DNA from: Rothia nasimurium
Lineage (GTDB): Bacteria > Actinomycetota > Actinomycetes > Actinomycetales > Micrococcaceae
Direction: 5' to 3'
DNA: 64,000 nucleotides
Assembly (NCBI RefSeq): GCF_928392795.1
Contig: NZ_CAKMTJ010000001.1
Coordinates: 62,001 to 126,000, forward strand
Part shown: positions 1 through 10,253 of the stretch, one piece after another
Numbering within the stretch: the first letter of the stretch is position 1
How the letters are laid out: the number at the start of each line of letters is the position of its first letter
Made by a program: the position numbers and the translations under genes
The notes under the pieces: model-generated
What the model saw: only the letters and a program-made list of their open reading frames with translations
Told to the model about the DNA's origin: nothing
The model's database searches: none

Positions 1-362
1 GCACTTCACACAGAAAAACCTTGCGGGGAGCCCTGGACTCTGGCAAGATGGATAACGTTGTTCAAGCGCTTACCCTTTGAAAGTAGCCCTGATTCCTTCT
101 TGAATCGAGTGAAGGTAAGCCCAAATATGACCCAATCGATCAGTTCGAGGGAAAAGTGCGCTCCTTTTTGCCCTGGCGAAAAAGCGACACGCCCGAGTTC
201 GGGGGTCGGTGCCTCGGTAGGGTGAGGAACCCGGCAAACGTCGGATTCAGCCTACGCAGAGGTGGCGCGAAAGAGACGAAGAATCATCTCTTTACCTCAA
301 GCGCCAGATAAAGGAGCAACCGCTCCGTTACAGGGAAGTAGACAAGAAAGAGAGTCCGACAG
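1..362 (+). promoter_or_regulatory. Leader and promoter region of the S10 ribosomal operon
   Basis: No credible gene is visible in these 362 bases before rpsJ. TTGAAT at 100-105 is followed after 17 bases by AAATAT at 123-128, which would make a moderate sigma-70-like promoter. Downstream are several short inverted repeats, including GGAGC/GCTCC around 313-326. This is compatible with a structured 5' leader of the ribosomal operon, as S10 leaders are often regulatory. I see no match to a leader class that I can name, so promoter and leader are inference. The window starts inside this region, so what lies upstream (often tuf) is unknown. Confidence 0.35.
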
Positions 363-671
363 ATGGCGGGACAGAAAATCCGCATCCGTCTGAAGTCATA
401 CGACCACGAGGTCATTGATTCTTCAGCTCGGAAAATCGTTGAGACAGTTACGCGTGCAGGCGCGACGGTAGTAGGCCCCGTGCCGCTGCCCACCGAAAAG
501 AACGTTTACTGTGTTATCCGTTCGCCTCACAAGTACAAGGACAGCCGCGAGCACTTCGAAATGCGCACGCACAAGCGTCTGATCGACGTCGTTGATCCGA
601 CCCCCAAGGCTGTTGATGCCCTCATGCGTCTTGACCTTCCGGCAGACGTAAACATCGAAATCAAGCTGTAG
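363..671 (+). CDS. rpsJ: 30S ribosomal protein S10
   Basis: The 102-residue product has the normal S10 length and carries the family signature [18 protein letters not shown] in its middle. S10 is a small-subunit head protein and also the NusE component of antitermination complexes. It is the first gene of the S10 operon; rplC follows after 14 bases. The ATG start fits the conserved N-terminus [15 protein letters not shown]. Confidence 0.97.
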   Translation: MAGQKIRIRLKSYDHEVIDSSARKIVETVTRAGATVVGPVPLPTEKNVYCVIRSPHKYKDSREHFEMRTHKRLIDVVDPTPKAVDALMRLDLPADVNIEIKL

Positions 672-685
672 AGGATCGCATCTAA

Positions 686-1342
686 ATGACTAACAAGTTC
701 GAGCGCCAGGTTAAGGGCCTGCTGGGCACCAAGCTTGGCATGACCCAGGTCTGGGACGAAAACGGCAAGTTCGTGCCCGTTACTGTCGTCAAGGCCGATT
801 CCAACGTTATTACCCAGCTGCGCAACGCTGAGACCGATGGCTACGAAGCTATCCAGATCGGTTTCGGTGCAATCGAAGCTCGCAAGGTAACCAAGCCCCT
901 CGCCGGTCACTTCGAGAAGGCAGGCGTAACTCCTCGCCGTCACCTCGTTGAACTGCGTACCTCAGACGCCGCTGAATACTCACTCGGTCAGGAACTGACC
1001 GTTGAGCTCTTCGAAGCTGGCCAGAAGGTCGACGTAGTTGGCAAGACCAAGGGTAAGGGCTTCGCCGGTGTTATGAAGCGTCACGGCTTCGCAGGTGTAG
1101 GTGCATCACACGGTGCCCACAAGAACCACCGTAAGCCCGGCTCAATCGGTGGCGCATCATACCCCGCACGCGTTTTCAAGGGTATGCGCATGGCAGGCCG
1201 TATGGGCGCTGCACGCCACACCACCATGAACCTCACTATTCAGGGTGTAGACGCCGAAAACAACGTTCTTCTGATCAAGGGTGCTATCCCCGGTCCTAAG
1301 GGCGGCGTTGTTCTGGTTCGCACCGCTGTGAAGGGAGCCTAA
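686..1342 (+). CDS. rplC: 50S ribosomal protein L3
   Basis: The 218-residue product begins with the L3 hallmark [10 protein letters not shown] near residues 14-23. It carries the basic loop that reaches the peptidyl transferase centre ([14 protein letters not shown] and the following [15 protein letters not shown]). L3 is an early assembly protein of the large subunit. It lies second in the S10 operon, 6 bases before rplD. Confidence 0.97.
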   Translation: MTNKFERQVKGLLGTKLGMTQVWDENGKFVPVTVVKADSNVITQLRNAETDGYEAIQIGFGAIEARKVTKPLAGHFEKAGVTPRRHLVELRTSDAAEYSLGQELTVELFEAGQKVDVVGKTKGKGFAGVMKRHGFAGVGASHGAHKNHRKPGSIGGASYPARVFKGMRMAGRMGAARHTTMNLTIQGVDAENNVLLIKGAIPGPKGGVVLVRTAVKGA

Positions 1343-1348
1343 TAAACC

Positions 1349-1972
1349 ATGGCTGTCAAGACCGTAAAGGTAGACCTGCCCGCTGACATCTTCGACGCTC
1401 AGGCCTCTATTCCCCTGCTTCACCAGGTAGTAGTAGCCCAGCTCGCAGCAGCACGCCAGGGTACCCACAAGACCAAGAACCGCGGCGAAGTTTCCGGCGC
1501 AGGTCGTAAGCCTTTCAAGCAGAAGGGCACCGGCCGCGCACGTCAGGGCTCAATCCGTGCACCCCACATGACCGGTGGTGGCATCGTACACGGCCCGACC
1601 CCGCGTAGCTACGCACAGCGTACCCCCAAGAAGATGATTGCAGCTGCACTGCGCGGCGCTCTCTCAGATCGCGCTCGTCACGACCGCGTTCACGTTGTCG
1701 AAACCCTGGTAGAAGGCACCAAGCCCTCCACCAAGGCAGCTAAGGCAGCAATCGCAGAGATCACCAGCCGCAAGAACGCACTGGTTGTCATCGACCGCAA
1801 GGACGACCTGGTAGCACTGTCAGCACGCAACCTTGAGAACGTTCACGTCATCTATGCAGATCAGCTGAACACCTACGATGTTCTGATCTCAGACGACGTC
1901 ATCTTCACCAAGGATGCCTACGACGTATTCGTCGCAGTTGCTTCCAAGGCTAAGAAAGAGGCTGCTAAGTAA
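1349..1972 (+). CDS. rplD: 50S ribosomal protein L4
   Basis: The 207-residue product shows the L4 extended loop [17 protein letters not shown] at about residues 50-66, which lines the peptide exit tunnel. In enteric bacteria L4 represses its own S10 operon; nothing in this sequence shows that here. Its stop overlaps the rplW start by one base (TAATG), so the two are probably translationally coupled. Confidence 0.97.
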   Translation: MAVKTVKVDLPADIFDAQASIPLLHQVVVAQLAAARQGTHKTKNRGEVSGAGRKPFKQKGTGRARQGSIRAPHMTGGGIVHGPTPRSYAQRTPKKMIAAALRGALSDRARHDRVHVVETLVEGTKPSTKAAKAAIAEITSRKNALVVIDRKDDLVALSARNLENVHVIYADQLNTYDVLISDDVIFTKDAYDVFVAVASKAKKEAAK

Positions 1973-2283
1973 TGTCTGTTACCACCTCAACTTTCAAGGA
2001 TCCCCGCGACGTGATCATCGCTCCCGTCGTGTCGGAAAAGAGCTACGGTCAGCTCGACGAAGGTAAGTACACCTTCCTCGTAGACCCCCGCTCCAACAAG
2101 CTGGAAATCAAGCAGGCCATCGAGACCATCTTCGATGTCAAGGTTGCTTCCATCAACACCGCTAACCGTCAGGGCAAGCGCAAGCGCACCCGCTTCGGTT
2201 GGGGTGCTCGTAAGAACACCAAGCGTGCGATTGTAACCCTCAAGGAAGGTTCAATCGACCTCTTCGGCGGTCCGGCTGCATAA
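1972..2283 (+). CDS. rplW: 50S ribosomal protein L23
   Basis: The 103-residue product carries the L23 features [10 protein letters not shown] and [19 protein letters not shown], followed by the basic region [10 protein letters not shown]23 sits at the exit of the peptide tunnel and docks trigger factor and SRP. The start codon overlaps the rplD stop; rplB follows after 39 bases. Confidence 0.97.
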   Translation: MSVTTSTFKDPRDVIIAPVVSEKSYGQLDEGKYTFLVDPRSNKLEIKQAIETIFDVKVASINTANRQGKRKRTRFGWGARKNTKRAIVTLKEGSIDLFGGPAA

Positions 2284-2322
2284 GCACCGGAGACCACTTT
2301 AGCGAAGGAAAGAAATATCTAA

Positions 2323-3159
2323 ATGGGTATTCGTAAGCACAAGCCGACGACCCCGGGTCGCCGCGGCTCGAGCGTCTCAGATTTCGCAGAAATCACTCGC
2401 TCAACCCCGGAAAAGTCCCTGGTTCGTCCGCTCCCCAAGAAGGGCGGCCGTAACAACACCGGTCGCATCACTACCCGTCACAAGGGTGGTGGCCACAAGC
2501 GCCAGTACCGTCTGATCGACTTCCGTCGTCACGACAAGGACGGCGTCGACGCACGCGTTGCACACATCGAGTACGATCCCAACCGTACCGCCCGCATCGC
2601 TCTGCTCCACTACGTTGATGGCACCAAGCGTTACATCATCGCCCCCAACAAGCTCGCTCAGGGCGACATCGTAGAGTCAGGTCCCTCTGCCGACATCAAG
2701 CCCGGCAACAACCTGCCCCTGCGCAACATCCCCGTTGGTACCGTGATTCACGCTGTTGAGCTCCGCCCCGGTGGCGGCGCCAAGATGGGCCGCTCCGCTG
2801 GCGCATCCATCCAGCTGGTCGCTAAGGAAGGCAAGTACGCCCAGCTGCGTCTGCCCTCCGGCGAAATCCGCAACGTGGACGTCCGCTGCCGCGCAACCGT
2901 CGGTTCCGTCGGTAACGCCGAGCAGTCCAACATCAACTGGGGTAAGGCCGGCCGTAACCGCTGGAAGGGCATCCGCCCGACCGTCCGCGGTGTCGTCATG
3001 AACCCCGTTGACCACCCCCACGGTGGTGGTGAAGGTAAGACCTCAGGTGGCCGTCACCCGGTTAACCCCAACGGTAAGCCCGAGGGTCGCACCCGTCGCC
3101 CCAACAAGGAAAGCGACAAGCTCATTGTTCGTCGCCGTCGTACTGGCAAGAAGCGCTAA
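2323..3159 (+). CDS. rplB: 50S ribosomal protein L2
   Basis: The 278-residue product is full length for L2. It contains the near-invariant [19 protein letters not shown] segment close to the C-terminus, whose histidine is near the peptidyl transferase centre, and the N-terminal [12 protein letters not shown] block. L2 is a primary 23S rRNA binding protein needed for subunit association. A good Shine-Dalgarno sequence (GAAGGAAAG) precedes the ATG. Confidence 0.97.
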   Translation: MGIRKHKPTTPGRRGSSVSDFAEITRSTPEKSLVRPLPKKGGRNNTGRITTRHKGGGHKRQYRLIDFRRHDKDGVDARVAHIEYDPNRTARIALLHYVDGTKRYIIAPNKLAQGDIVESGPSADIKPGNNLPLRNIPVGTVIHAVELRPGGGAKMGRSAGASIQLVAKEGKYAQLRLPSGEIRNVDVRCRATVGSVGNAEQSNINWGKAGRNRWKGIRPTVRGVVMNPVDHPHGGGEGKTSGGRHPVNPNGKPEGRTRRPNKESDKLIVRRRRTGKKR

Positions 3160-3171
3160 GGAGCCTGAAAC

Positions 3172-3453
3172 ATGCCTCGTAGTTTGAAGAAGGGCCCTTT
3201 CGTTGATCAGCACCTTTTTGTAAAGGTTGCAGCTCAGAACGAGAAGGGCACCAAGAACGTTATCAAGACTTGGTCCCGCCGCTCGATGATTATCCCCGAC
3301 ATGCTCGGTCACACCATCGCAGTGCACGACGGACGCAAGCACGTACCCGTGTTCATCACTGAGTCCATGGTTGGTCACAAGCTCGGCGAGTTTGCGCCCA
3401 CCCGTACTTTCCGTGGCCACGTTAAGGACGACCGCAAGGGTAAGCGTCGCTAA
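3172..3453 (+). CDS. rpsS: 30S ribosomal protein S19
   Basis: The 93-residue product has the full S19 pattern: [15 protein letters not shown] at the N-terminus, then [20 protein letters not shown] and [18 protein letters not shown]19 binds 16S rRNA in the head near the A site. It is in the S10 operon, 12 bases after rplB. Confidence 0.97.
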   Translation: MPRSLKKGPFVDQHLFVKVAAQNEKGTKNVIKTWSRRSMIIPDMLGHTIAVHDGRKHVPVFITESMVGHKLGEFAPTRTFRGHVKDDRKGKRR

Positions 3454-3518
3454 GCTACGGTTCACCCCGTACCTTAGAAACGTTTTCCTTTCGGCAATAG
3501 ACGAAAGAGAGATAGGCA

Positions 3519-3884
3519 ATGGAAGCCAAGGCAACTGCGTCTTACGTACGCGTTACGCCTATGAAGGCACGCCGCGTCATCAACCTTATCCGTGGTAAGC
3601 AGGCGGAAGAGGCTCTGGCGATTCTGAAGTTCGCTCCTCAGGGCGCATCAGAACCGGTATACAAGATCGTTGCATCAGCTGTTGCAAACGCTCGCCAGAA
3701 GGCCGCCCAGCAGGGCGTCCCCTTCAAGGAAGAAGAGCTGTTCATCAGCGAAGCATACGCGAACGAAGGTCCCACCATGAAGCGATTCCAGCCTCGTGCC
3801 CAGGGCCGTGCGTTCCGCATCAACAAGCGCACCAGCCACATCACCGTGGTAGTCGCTACCCCGGAGAAGGAGGAGGGCCGCTAA
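3519..3884 (+). CDS. rplV: 50S ribosomal protein L22
   Basis: The 121-residue product shows the L22 hallmarks [19 protein letters not shown] near the N-terminus and the tunnel-lining hairpin ending in [19 protein letters not shown]. Changes in that loop confer macrolide resistance in other species; nothing unusual is visible here. The stop is directly followed by the rpsC start. Confidence 0.97.
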   Translation: MEAKATASYVRVTPMKARRVINLIRGKQAEEALAILKFAPQGASEPVYKIVASAVANARQKAAQQGVPFKEEELFISEAYANEGPTMKRFQPRAQGRAFRINKRTSHITVVVATPEKEEGR

Positions 3885-4682
3885 ATGGGTCAGAAAATTA
3901 ACCCCAACGGTTTCCGACTTGGCATCACCACCAACCACGTCTCAAAGTGGTTCGCTGACTCCAACAAGGAAGGCGAACGCTACGCAGACTTCGTTCGTGA
4001 AGATGTAAAGATCCGCGAACTCCTGTCCAAGGGCATGGAGCGCGCAGGCATCGCCAAGGTCGAAATCGAGCGTACCCGTGACCGCGTCCGTGTGGACATC
4101 CACACCGCACGTCCCGGTATCGTTATCGGCCGCCGCGGCACCGAAGCTGACCGCATCCGCGGTGAGCTCGAGAAGCTGACCGGCAAGCAGATTCAGCTGA
4201 ACATCCTCGAGGTTGCTAACCCCGATCTGTCAGCTCAGCTGGTTGCTCAGGGCATCGCAGAACAGCTCGCTTCACGCGTTGCTTTCCGCCGCGCCATGAA
4301 GAAGGCAATCCAGTCCGCACAGCGTGCAGGCGCCAAGGGTATCCGTATCCAGTGCTCCGGCCGTCTGGGTGGCGCTGAAATGTCACGTTCCGAGTTCTAC
4401 CGCGAAGGCCGTGTGCCCCTGCACACCCTGCGTGCGAACATCGACTACGGCTTCTTCGAAGCAAAGACCACCTTCGGCCGCATCGGCGTCAAGGTTTGGA
4501 TCTACAAGGGTGACCTCACCGACAACGAGCTTGCTGCACAGCAGGCCGCCGGTAACCGTCGTGGCAACGGCCGCGGTGGCGACCGTCGTCGCGCAGGTGG
4601 CCGTGGTCCCCGCCGTGAACGTCGTTCCGACAACGCTTCAGCACCCGCTGAGGCTAAGACTGCAGAAAACGGTGAGGCATAA
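3885..4682 (+). CDS. rpsC: 30S ribosomal protein S3 with basic C-terminal extension
   Basis: The 265-residue product begins [15 protein letters not shown] and has the KH RNA-binding core with [17 protein letters not shown] near residues 78-94. S3 lies at the mRNA entry side of the head. After about residue 212 comes a low-complexity Arg/Gly-rich tail ([19 protein letters not shown]) and a short acidic end, longer than the roughly 230-residue enteric protein. Such tails are common in actinobacteria. It starts immediately after the rplV stop and ends at the rplP start. Confidence 0.97.
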   Translation: MGQKINPNGFRLGITTNHVSKWFADSNKEGERYADFVREDVKIRELLSKGMERAGIAKVEIERTRDRVRVDIHTARPGIVIGRRGTEADRIRGELEKLTGKQIQLNILEVANPDLSAQLVAQGIAEQLASRVAFRRAMKKAIQSAQRAGAKGIRIQCSGRLGGAEMSRSEFYREGRVPLHTLRANIDYGFFEAKTTFGRIGVKVWIYKGDLTDNELAAQQAAGNRRGNGRGGDRRRAGGRGPRRERRSDNASAPAEAKTAENGEA

Positions 4683-5099
4683 ATGCTAATTCCCCGTCGA
4701 GTAAAGTACCGCAAGCAGCATCACCCCAAGCGTTCAGGTATGGCTAAGGGTGGCACCGAGGTAGCGTTCGGCGAGTGGGGCATCCAGGCCCTGACTCCCG
4801 CATACGTCACCAACCGCCAGATTGAAGCTGCACGTATTGCAATGACCCGTCACATCAAGCGTGGCGGTAAGGTTTGGATCAACATTTATCCCGACCGTCC
4901 GCTGACCAAGAAGCCTGCTGAAACCCGTATGGGTTCCGGTAAGGGTTCACCCGAATGGTGGGTCGCAAACGTCAAGCCCGGTCGAGTCATGTTTGAACTC
5001 TCCGGCGTATCCGAAGAAGTGGCTCGTGAAGCTATGCGCCTCGCAATCCACAAGCTCCCGATGAAGGCACGCGTTGTGCGTCGCGAAGGTGGTGAATAG
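4683..5099 (+). CDS. rplP: 50S ribosomal protein L16
   Basis: The 138-residue product opens with [19 protein letters not shown] and carries [15 protein letters not shown] and the [16 protein letters not shown] loop, all diagnostic for L16. L16 contacts the A-site tRNA and completes the peptidyl transferase centre. Its ATG immediately follows the rpsC stop. Confidence 0.97.
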   Translation: MLIPRRVKYRKQHHPKRSGMAKGGTEVAFGEWGIQALTPAYVTNRQIEAARIAMTRHIKRGGKVWINIYPDRPLTKKPAETRMGSGKGSPEWWVANVKPGRVMFELSGVSEEVAREAMRLAIHKLPMKARVVRREGGE

Positions 5100-5101
5100 A
5101 A

Positions 5102-5335
5102 ATGGCAGTTGGATCAAAGGATCTGAGCATCGACAAGCTGGCAGAGCTCTCCAATGAGAATCTGGTAGAGAAGCTGCGTGAGTCGAAGGAGGAGCTGTTC
5201 AACCTCCGTTTCCAGGCAGCCACCGGTCAGCTTGAAAATCCCGGTCGTATCCGCTCGGTCAAGCGCGACATTGCACGTATTTACACCGTGCTGCGTGAAC
5301 GCGAGCTCGGTATTCGTCCCGCAACCGAAGGTTAA
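5102..5335 (+). CDS. rpmC: 50S ribosomal protein L29
   Basis: The 77-residue product has the two-helix L29 core with [19 protein letters not shown] followed by the [19 protein letters not shown] helix. L29 sits near the tunnel exit beside L23. It starts 2 bases after the rplP stop. Confidence 0.95.
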   Translation: MAVGSKDLSIDKLAELSNENLVEKLRESKEELFNLRFQAATGQLENPGRIRSVKRDIARIYTVLRERELGIRPATEG

Positions 5336-5340
5336 ATCAC

Positions 5341-5613
5341 ATGAGTGAAGTAAAGACTGAAGAGCGCGGCTACCGCAAGACTCGCCGCGGCTACGTAGTG
5401 TCCGACAAGATGGACAAGACTGTAGTCGTTGAGGTCGAGGACCGCGTAAAGCACGCCCTGTACGGCAAGGTTATGCGCCGTAGCTCCAAGATCAAGGCAC
5501 ACGACGAGCAGAACACTGCTGGTATCGGTGACCTCGTTCTCCTGGCCGAGACTCGTCCGCTCTCCGCTTCCAAGCGCTGGCGCATCGTCGAGATCCTCGA
5601 AAAGGCTAAGTAA
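5341..5613 (+). CDS. rpsQ: 30S ribosomal protein S17
   Basis: The 90-residue product has the S17 OB-fold pattern [18 protein letters not shown], then [14 protein letters not shown] and the C-terminal [19 protein letters not shown]17 binds 16S rRNA in the body. It is the last gene of the S10 operon; a strong terminator follows about 30 bases later, so spc-operon transcription must start separately or by read-through. Confidence 0.96.
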   Translation: MSEVKTEERGYRKTRRGYVVSDKMDKTVVVEVEDRVKHALYGKVMRRSSKIKAHDEQNTAGIGDLVLLAETRPLSASKRWRIVEILEKAK

Positions 5614-5645
5614 ACACTCCGTTTACTAAAGCTACGAGCTAGCTA

Positions 5646-5696
5646 GAGCTCCCCTTCCCCCTCAAATCGAGGGGGAGGGGAGCTCTCTGTTTTTTT
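5646..5696 (+). terminator. Intrinsic terminator of the S10 operon
   Basis: A 17-bp GC-rich stem (left arm 5646-5663 with one extra T, right arm 5669-5685) with a 5-base loop is followed by a run of seven T at 5690-5696. It lies directly after rpsQ and is the clearest intrinsic terminator in the window. Confidence 0.93.
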
Positions 5697-6024
5697 AAGG
5701 GTGCTATCTCACTGCCTAAGAGTGGTGCATCTCTCTAGGCTGGCAGCGCCTGCTGTGGTAAAGTTTTCATTCTGTGTGGTTCTCTATGCCCACACAACCA
5801 CGGTTCTTTTCGTGCCACAGCATAATGCCGCTCATAACGCGGGGTTCGCCCGCTTACGCGGGTCTAGATGTTCGTCGGCATGATAGGGGCCCAGGCGTGT
5901 CCGCCAACTCTTCAACTCACTCATGGGCTGTGAGAGACCGGCGCGTCAACATCCCGTAGAAATGTTCCGCAAGGCTGGCTCACAAAATACCGTGTGTCGG
6001 AACCGGCGAGACGACAGGAGAAAT
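5697..6024 (+). promoter_or_regulatory. Non-coding region before the spc operon
   Basis: This stretch separates the S10 terminator from rplN and holds no convincing gene. It has two obvious small hairpins, TGTGTGG/CCACACA (5773-5796) and CCCGC/GCGGG (5849-5862). The promoter for rplN onwards must lie here if the terminator is efficient, but I cannot pick a convincing -35/-10 pair. AGGAG at 6016-6020 is the ribosome-binding site of rplN. Confidence 0.4.
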
Positions 6025-6396
6025 ATGATTCAGCAGGAGTCACGACTCAAGGTTGCTGACAACACCGGTGCGAAGGAAATCCTGACCATCCGTGTTCTCG
6101 GTGGCTCAAAGCGTCGTTACGCAGGCATTGGCGACATCATCGTCGCAACCGTCAAGGACGCAATCCCCGGCGGTACCGTAAAGAAGGGCGACGTTGTTAA
6201 GGCAGTAGTCGTCCGCACCAAGAAGGAAGTTCGTCGTCCCGACGGCTCCTACATCAAGTTCGACGAGAACTCAGCAGTAATTCTCAAGAACACCGATGGT
6301 GACCCCCGTGGCACCCGTATCTTCGGACCTGTTGGCCGCGAACTGCGCGACAAGAAGTTCATGAAGATCATTTCACTTGCTCCGGAGGTGCTCTAA
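6025..6396 (+). CDS. rplN: 50S ribosomal protein L14
   Basis: The 123-residue product starts [18 protein letters not shown], the conserved L14 N-terminus, and contains [19 protein letters not shown] and [20 protein letters not shown]. An in-frame upstream extension to 5923 exists, but it has no L14 homology and AGGAG sits five bases before this ATG, so the shorter form is chosen. L14 is at the subunit interface. It is the first gene of the spc operon. Confidence 0.97.
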   Translation: MIQQESRLKVADNTGAKEILTIRVLGGSKRRYAGIGDIIVATVKDAIPGGTVKKGDVVKAVVVRTKKEVRRPDGSYIKFDENSAVILKNTDGDPRGTRIFGPVGRELRDKKFMKIISLAPEVL

Positions 6397-6399
6397 CTC

Positions 6400-6735
6400 A
6401 TGGCTAAGATCAAGTCTGGCGACCTGGTACAGGTTATTTCAGGTGCAGATAAGGGTAAGCAGGGCAAGGTTCTGAAGGTATTCCCCAAGACCGAGCGCGT
6501 GCTGGTTGAAGGCGTCAAGATCGTCACCAAGCACAACAAGGCTAACCCTATGACCGGCGAAGCTGGCGGCATCGAAAAGGTTGAGGCACCGATTCACGTT
6601 TCAAACGTTGCAATCGTTGATCCCGAGACCAAGAAGCCGACCCGCGTTGGTTACCGCCTCGAGACCGTAGAGCGCAATGGCAAGGAACGCACTGTTCGCG
6701 TTCGCGTTGCCAAGAGCTCGGGTAAGGACATCTAA
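6400..6735 (+). CDS. rplX: 50S ribosomal protein L24
   Basis: The 111-residue product carries the KOW motif region [20 protein letters not shown] near the N-terminus, typical of L24, an assembly initiator near the tunnel exit. It starts 3 bases after rplN and its stop overlaps the rplE start by one base. Confidence 0.96.
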   Translation: MAKIKSGDLVQVISGADKGKQGKVLKVFPKTERVLVEGVKIVTKHNKANPMTGEAGGIEKVEAPIHVSNVAIVDPETKKPTRVGYRLETVERNGKERTVRVRVAKSSGKDI

Positions 6736-7295
6736 TGACCGAAGCAAAGATTACCCCTCGTTTCAAGACTAAGTTCAACGAAGTAGTCACCCCCGCCCTG
6801 CAGGAAGAGTTCAAGTACGAGAACGTCATGCAGGCACCGAAGATCGTTAAGGTCGTCGTTAACATGGGTGTTGGTGAAGCTGCTAAGGACGCGAAGCTCA
6901 TGGATGGTGCTATCCGCGACCTCACCGCTATCACCGGTCAGAAGCCGCTCGTTACCCGCGCGAAGAAGTCCATCGCACAGTTCAAGCTGCGTGAAGGTCA
7001 GCCCATCGGCGCACACGTCACCCTCCGTGGCGATCGCATGTGGGAATTCCTCGACCGCCTCGTCACCCTGGCACTTCCCCGTATCCGCGACTTCCGCGGC
7101 CTCTCGGACCGCCAGTTCGACGGTAACGGTAACTACACCTTCGGTCTGACCGAACAGTCTATGTTCCACGAAATCGATCAGGACTCAATCGATCGTGTAC
7201 GTGGTATGGACATCACCGTAGTAACCACCGCAAAGACCGACGATGAAGGCCGTGCGCTTCTGAAGGCACTCGGCTTCCCGTTCAAGACCCAGTAA
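6735..7295 (+). CDS. rplE: 50S ribosomal protein L5
   Basis: The 186-residue product has the L5 markers [35 protein letters not shown] and [11 protein letters not shown]5 binds 5S rRNA in the central protuberance. The next gene is rpsH after a 69-base gap. rpsN (S14), which often lies at this point, is not present. Confidence 0.97.
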   Translation: MTEAKITPRFKTKFNEVVTPALQEEFKYENVMQAPKIVKVVVNMGVGEAAKDAKLMDGAIRDLTAITGQKPLVTRAKKSIAQFKLREGQPIGAHVTLRGDRMWEFLDRLVTLALPRIRDFRGLSDRQFDGNGNYTFGLTEQSMFHEIDQDSIDRVRGMDITVVTTAKTDDEGRALLKALGFPFKTQ

Positions 7296-7364
7296 CGACT
7301 ACGTTATAGGTCCGCACCGAAATCTACGGTGAGGAAACCATAACGAGGAAGGGCTCAGCCCACC

Positions 7365-7763
7365 ATGACTATGACAGATCCTGTCGCAGATATGCTGACC
7401 CGTTTGCGCAACGCAAACTCAGCACATCACGACACCGTGTCAATGCCTTACTCCAAGCTCAAGGCTCGCATCGCCGAGATCCTCAAGGCTGAAGGCTACA
7501 TCGCTGACTTTAAGGAAGAGGAAGCAAAGGTCGGTAAGACCCTCACCCTCGAACTGAAGTTCGGCCCCTCACGTGAGCGCTCCATTGTAGGCGTTCGCCG
7601 CATTTCCAAGCCGGGTCTGCGTGTATACGCAAAGTCCACCAACCTGCCCCAGGTACACGGTGGCCTCGGCATCGCAATCCTGTCAACCTCTTCAGGTCTG
7701 CTCACTGACAAGCAGGCTGCGAAGAAGGGTGTTGGCGGCGAAGTCGTCGCTTACATCTGGTAG
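7365..7763 (+). CDS. rpsH: 30S ribosomal protein S8
   Basis: The 132-residue product has the S8 pattern [14 protein letters not shown] at the N-terminus and the C-terminal [20 protein letters not shown]. In-frame ATG codons at 7365 and 7371 are both possible; family members usually begin [11 protein letters not shown], which favours 7365. S8 organises the central domain of 16S rRNA. In E. coli it represses the spc operon; no such site is visible here. Confidence 0.96.
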   Translation: MTMTDPVADMLTRLRNANSAHHDTVSMPYSKLKARIAEILKAEGYIADFKEEEAKVGKTLTLELKFGPSRERSIVGVRRISKPGLRVYAKSTNLPQVHGGLGIAILSTSSGLLTDKQAAKKGVGGEVVAYIW

Positions 7764-7787
7764 TCGGTAGAAGAGAAAGGAAGAAGA

Positions 7788-8324
7788 ATGTCACGTATTG
7801 GACGTCTCCCCATCTCGGTTCCTGCCGGCGTTGAGGTAAAGATCGACGGCAACGTAGTTGCTGTTAAGGGTGCAAAGGGCGAGCTGACCCACGAGGTTGC
7901 TGCTCCCATCACTGTTGCACTCGAAGACGGTGTTGTCACCGTTTCCCGCCCGAACGATGAGCGTGCATCACGTTCACTGCACGGCCTGACCCGCACCCTG
8001 ATTCAGAACATGATCATCGGTGTTACCGAGGGCTACTCCAAGAAGCTCGAAATCGTTGGTACCGGTTACCGCGTAACCGCTAAGGGTTCCGACCTCGAGT
8101 TCGCACTTGGCTACTCACACCCCATCATCATTGAAGCACCCGAGGGTATCAGCTTCGCTGTTGAGGGCGCTAACAAGCTGACCGTTTCCGGTATCAGCAA
8201 GCAGCAGGTAGGCCAGGTAGCCGCTAACATCCGCGGTCTGCGCAAGCCCGATCCCTACAAGGGTAAGGGTGTTCGCTACGAAGGCGAGCAGATCCGTCGC
8301 AAGGTCGGAAAGGCTGGTAAGTAA
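7788..8324 (+). CDS. rplF: 50S ribosomal protein L6
   Basis: The 178-residue product starts [17 protein letters not shown] and ends with the L6 signature [19 protein letters not shown]. The two repeated alpha/beta domains are of normal length. L6 lies near the sarcin-ricin loop. rplR follows after 2 bases. Confidence 0.97.
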   Translation: MSRIGRLPISVPAGVEVKIDGNVVAVKGAKGELTHEVAAPITVALEDGVVTVSRPNDERASRSLHGLTRTLIQNMIIGVTEGYSKKLEIVGTGYRVTAKGSDLEFALGYSHPIIIEAPEGISFAVEGANKLTVSGISKQQVGQVAANIRGLRKPDPYKGKGVRYEGEQIRRKVGKAGK

Positions 8325-8326
8325 CA

Positions 8327-8686
8327 ATGGCTGTAAAGACTAAGTCAGCACAGCGCGCACGCCGTCACGCACGCGTCCGCAAGTACGTTTCAGGCACCGC
8401 AGCACGCCCCCGCCTGTCCGTCACCCGCTCAGCTCGTCACATGTTCGTTCAGGTCATCGATGACACCAAGGGTCTGACCCTGGCATCAGCTTCCACCATG
8501 GAAGCAGACCTACGCGCAGCAGAGCTGGACAAGACCGCTAAGGCAAAGCGCGTCGGCGAACTCGTCGCCGAGCGTGCCAAGGCAGCAGGCATCGAAGCAG
8601 TTGTCTTCGACCGCGGTGGTAACAAGTACCACGGCCGTGTCGCAGCAGTTGCAGAAGGCGCACGCGAAGGAGGTCTGGCACTCTAA
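8327..8686 (+). CDS. rplR: 50S ribosomal protein L18
   Basis: The 119-residue product has the basic N-terminus typical of L18 ([20 protein letters not shown]) and ends [20 protein letters not shown], the family signature. L18 binds 5S rRNA with L5. Its stop overlaps the rpsE ATG by one base. Confidence 0.97.
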   Translation: MAVKTKSAQRARRHARVRKYVSGTAARPRLSVTRSARHMFVQVIDDTKGLTLASASTMEADLRAAELDKTAKAKRVGELVAERAKAAGIEAVVFDRGGNKYHGRVAAVAEGAREGGLAL

Positions 8687-9369
8687 TGAGCGAGCAGACT
8701 GTAAACGAAAAGGAAACTCAGGTGACTGAAGCAACCGCAGAAGCTACCGCTGAAACCTCCGAGAAGCGCGAAGCCCGCCGAAACGAGCGCGGCGAACGCC
8801 GCGGCAACCGCGGTGAGCGCCGCAACAACCGCGGCCGCGAAGAAGAGAAGGACAAGTTCATCGAGCGCGTTGTCACCATCAACCGCGTCTCCAAGGTCGT
8901 CAAGGGTGGTCGTCGCTTCAGCTTCACCGCACTCGTCGTTGTTGGTGACGGTAACGGTATGGTTGGCGTTGGCTACGGCAAGGCGAAGGAAGTTCCCGCA
9001 GCTATCTCAAAGGGTGTAGAAGAAGCAAAGAAGAACTTCTTCCGCGTACCCCGCGTTGAAGGCCGCACCATTCCTCACCGCGTTCAGGGTGAAGCAGCAG
9101 CAGGCGTAGTTATGCTCCGCCCCGCTACCGCTGGTACCGGTGTTATCGCTGGTGGTCCCGTTCGTGCCGTACTTGAGGCAGCAGGCATCCACGATGTTCT
9201 GTCCAAGTCACTCGGTTCATCGAACCAGATCAACATTGTCCACGCGACCATCGAAGCACTGCGTCAGCTCGAAGAGCCCGTAGCAGTTGCTGCACGCCGT
9301 GGTCTTCCCCAGGACGAGGTTATCCCCGGCTTCCTGCGTGTCGCTCAGTCTGAAAAGGCAGGTGCGTAA
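8686..9369 (+). CDS. rpsE: 30S ribosomal protein S5 with Arg-rich N-terminal extension
   Basis: The 227-residue product has the S5 core starting around residue 55 ([20 protein letters not shown]), the double-stranded RNA-binding part, and the later [17 protein letters not shown]. The first ~50 residues are an acidic stretch followed by a repetitive Arg/Gly/Asn/Glu segment ([17 protein letters not shown]), absent from the enteric protein and common in actinobacteria. S5 helps keep decoding accurate. It overlaps rplR at its start and rpmD at its end by one base each. Confidence 0.97.
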   Translation: MSEQTVNEKETQVTEATAEATAETSEKREARRNERGERRGNRGERRNNRGREEEKDKFIERVVTINRVSKVVKGGRRFSFTALVVVGDGNGMVGVGYGKAKEVPAAISKGVEEAKKNFFRVPRVEGRTIPHRVQGEAAAGVVMLRPATAGTGVIAGGPVRAVLEAAGIHDVLSKSLGSSNQINIVHATIEALRQLEEPVAVAARRGLPQDEVIPGFLRVAQSEKAGA

Positions 9370-9578
9370 TGACCGGTAAGCGTATTCAGCCCAGCGACGC
9401 AAAGCTGGAAATCACCCAGATCAAGTCCTACGTCGGGGAGAAGCAGAACATGCGCGACACCCTCCGTTCCCTGGGCCTCAAGCGCCCCGGCAACAAGGTT
9501 GTTCGCACTGCTGACCCCGTCACCTGCGGCATGATCAACACCGTAGCTCACCTGGTTCAGGTTGAGGAGGTCAAGTAA
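9369..9578 (+). CDS. rpmD: 50S ribosomal protein L30
   Basis: The 69-residue product carries the L30 core [19 protein letters not shown] followed by [15 protein letters not shown]. It is a small domain-II/5S-region protein of the large subunit. The ATG overlaps the rpsE stop; rplO follows after 2 bases. Confidence 0.95.
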   Translation: MTGKRIQPSDAKLEITQIKSYVGEKQNMRDTLRSLGLKRPGNKVVRTADPVTCGMINTVAHLVQVEEVK

Positions 9579-9580
9579 AG

Positions 9581-10033
9581 ATGGCAAACAACGACGCTAT
9601 CAAGATTCACGATCTGCGCCCGGCTCCGGGTGCCCACAAGGCTAAGACCCGCGTAGGCCGCGGTGAAGGCTCAAAGGGTAAGACCGCAGGTCGCGGTACC
9701 AAGGGTACCAAGGCACGTTACCAGGTTCGCGCCGGCTTCGAAGGTGGTCAGCTTCCGCTGCACATGCGCCTTCCCAAGCTGCGCGGCTTCAAGAACCCCT
9801 TCCGCACCGAGTACCAGGTTGTTAACCTGGACCGCATCGCGGAACTGTTCCCCGAGGGCGGCGACATCACCGTTGACGCTCTGGTAGCAGCTGGCGCAGT
9901 TCGCAAGAACGAACTGGTCAAGGTTCTGGGTACCGGCGAAATCTCAGCAGCCTACAACGTAACCGTTGACAAGGTTTCTGAGTCAGCTAAGGCCAAGATT
10001 GAGGCTGCTGGCGGTTCTGTAACCGTCAAGTAG
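9581..10033 (+). CDS. rplO: 50S ribosomal protein L15
   Basis: The 150-residue product begins with [19 protein letters not shown] and the Gly/Lys-rich [17 protein letters not shown], typical of L15, then [20 protein letters not shown]15 is a late assembly protein. It is the last ribosomal gene before a terminator; secY follows 220 bases later. Confidence 0.97.
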   Translation: MANNDAIKIHDLRPAPGAHKAKTRVGRGEGSKGKTAGRGTKGTKARYQVRAGFEGGQLPLHMRLPKLRGFKNPFRTEYQVVNLDRIAELFPEGGDITVDALVAAGAVRKNELVKVLGTGEISAAYNVTVDKVSESAKAKIEAAGGSVTVK

Positions 10034-10076
10034 TTCCATGACGTACCGGGGGTATCCCTGGGGACGGCAAACTATT

Positions 10077-10121
10077 GCGGGGTGCCCCGCTCACTTCGGT
10101 GGGTGGGGCACCCCGCTTTTT
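10077..10121 (+). terminator. Intrinsic terminator between rplO and secY
   Basis: GCGGGGTGCCCC (10077-10088) pairs perfectly with GGGGCACCCCGC (10105-10116), followed by five T at 10117-10121. It should reduce read-through from the ribosomal genes into secY and implies a separate promoter in 10122-10253. Confidence 0.9.
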
Positions 10122-10253
10122 CGCTCTGAGAGCCTGCGCTACACACGATTGAGCATTAAGCGATAGACTGGAGAAGATTGTGTAATCGCCTCGACCACTT
10201 GTTCAATCAGGAACCTCGAGGCACCTCAAAATTTTTGTCTCACAGGAGGACAT

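Noticed and set aside
5701..5883. 60-codon frame between rpsQ and rplN
   Set aside because: Cys/Val/Leu-rich without ribosome-binding site or recognisable family; it lies across two hairpins in a promoter region.
5923..6024. Longer L14 with 34 extra N-terminal residues
   Set aside because: The extension has no L14 similarity and a proper ribosome-binding site precedes the internal ATG at 6025.
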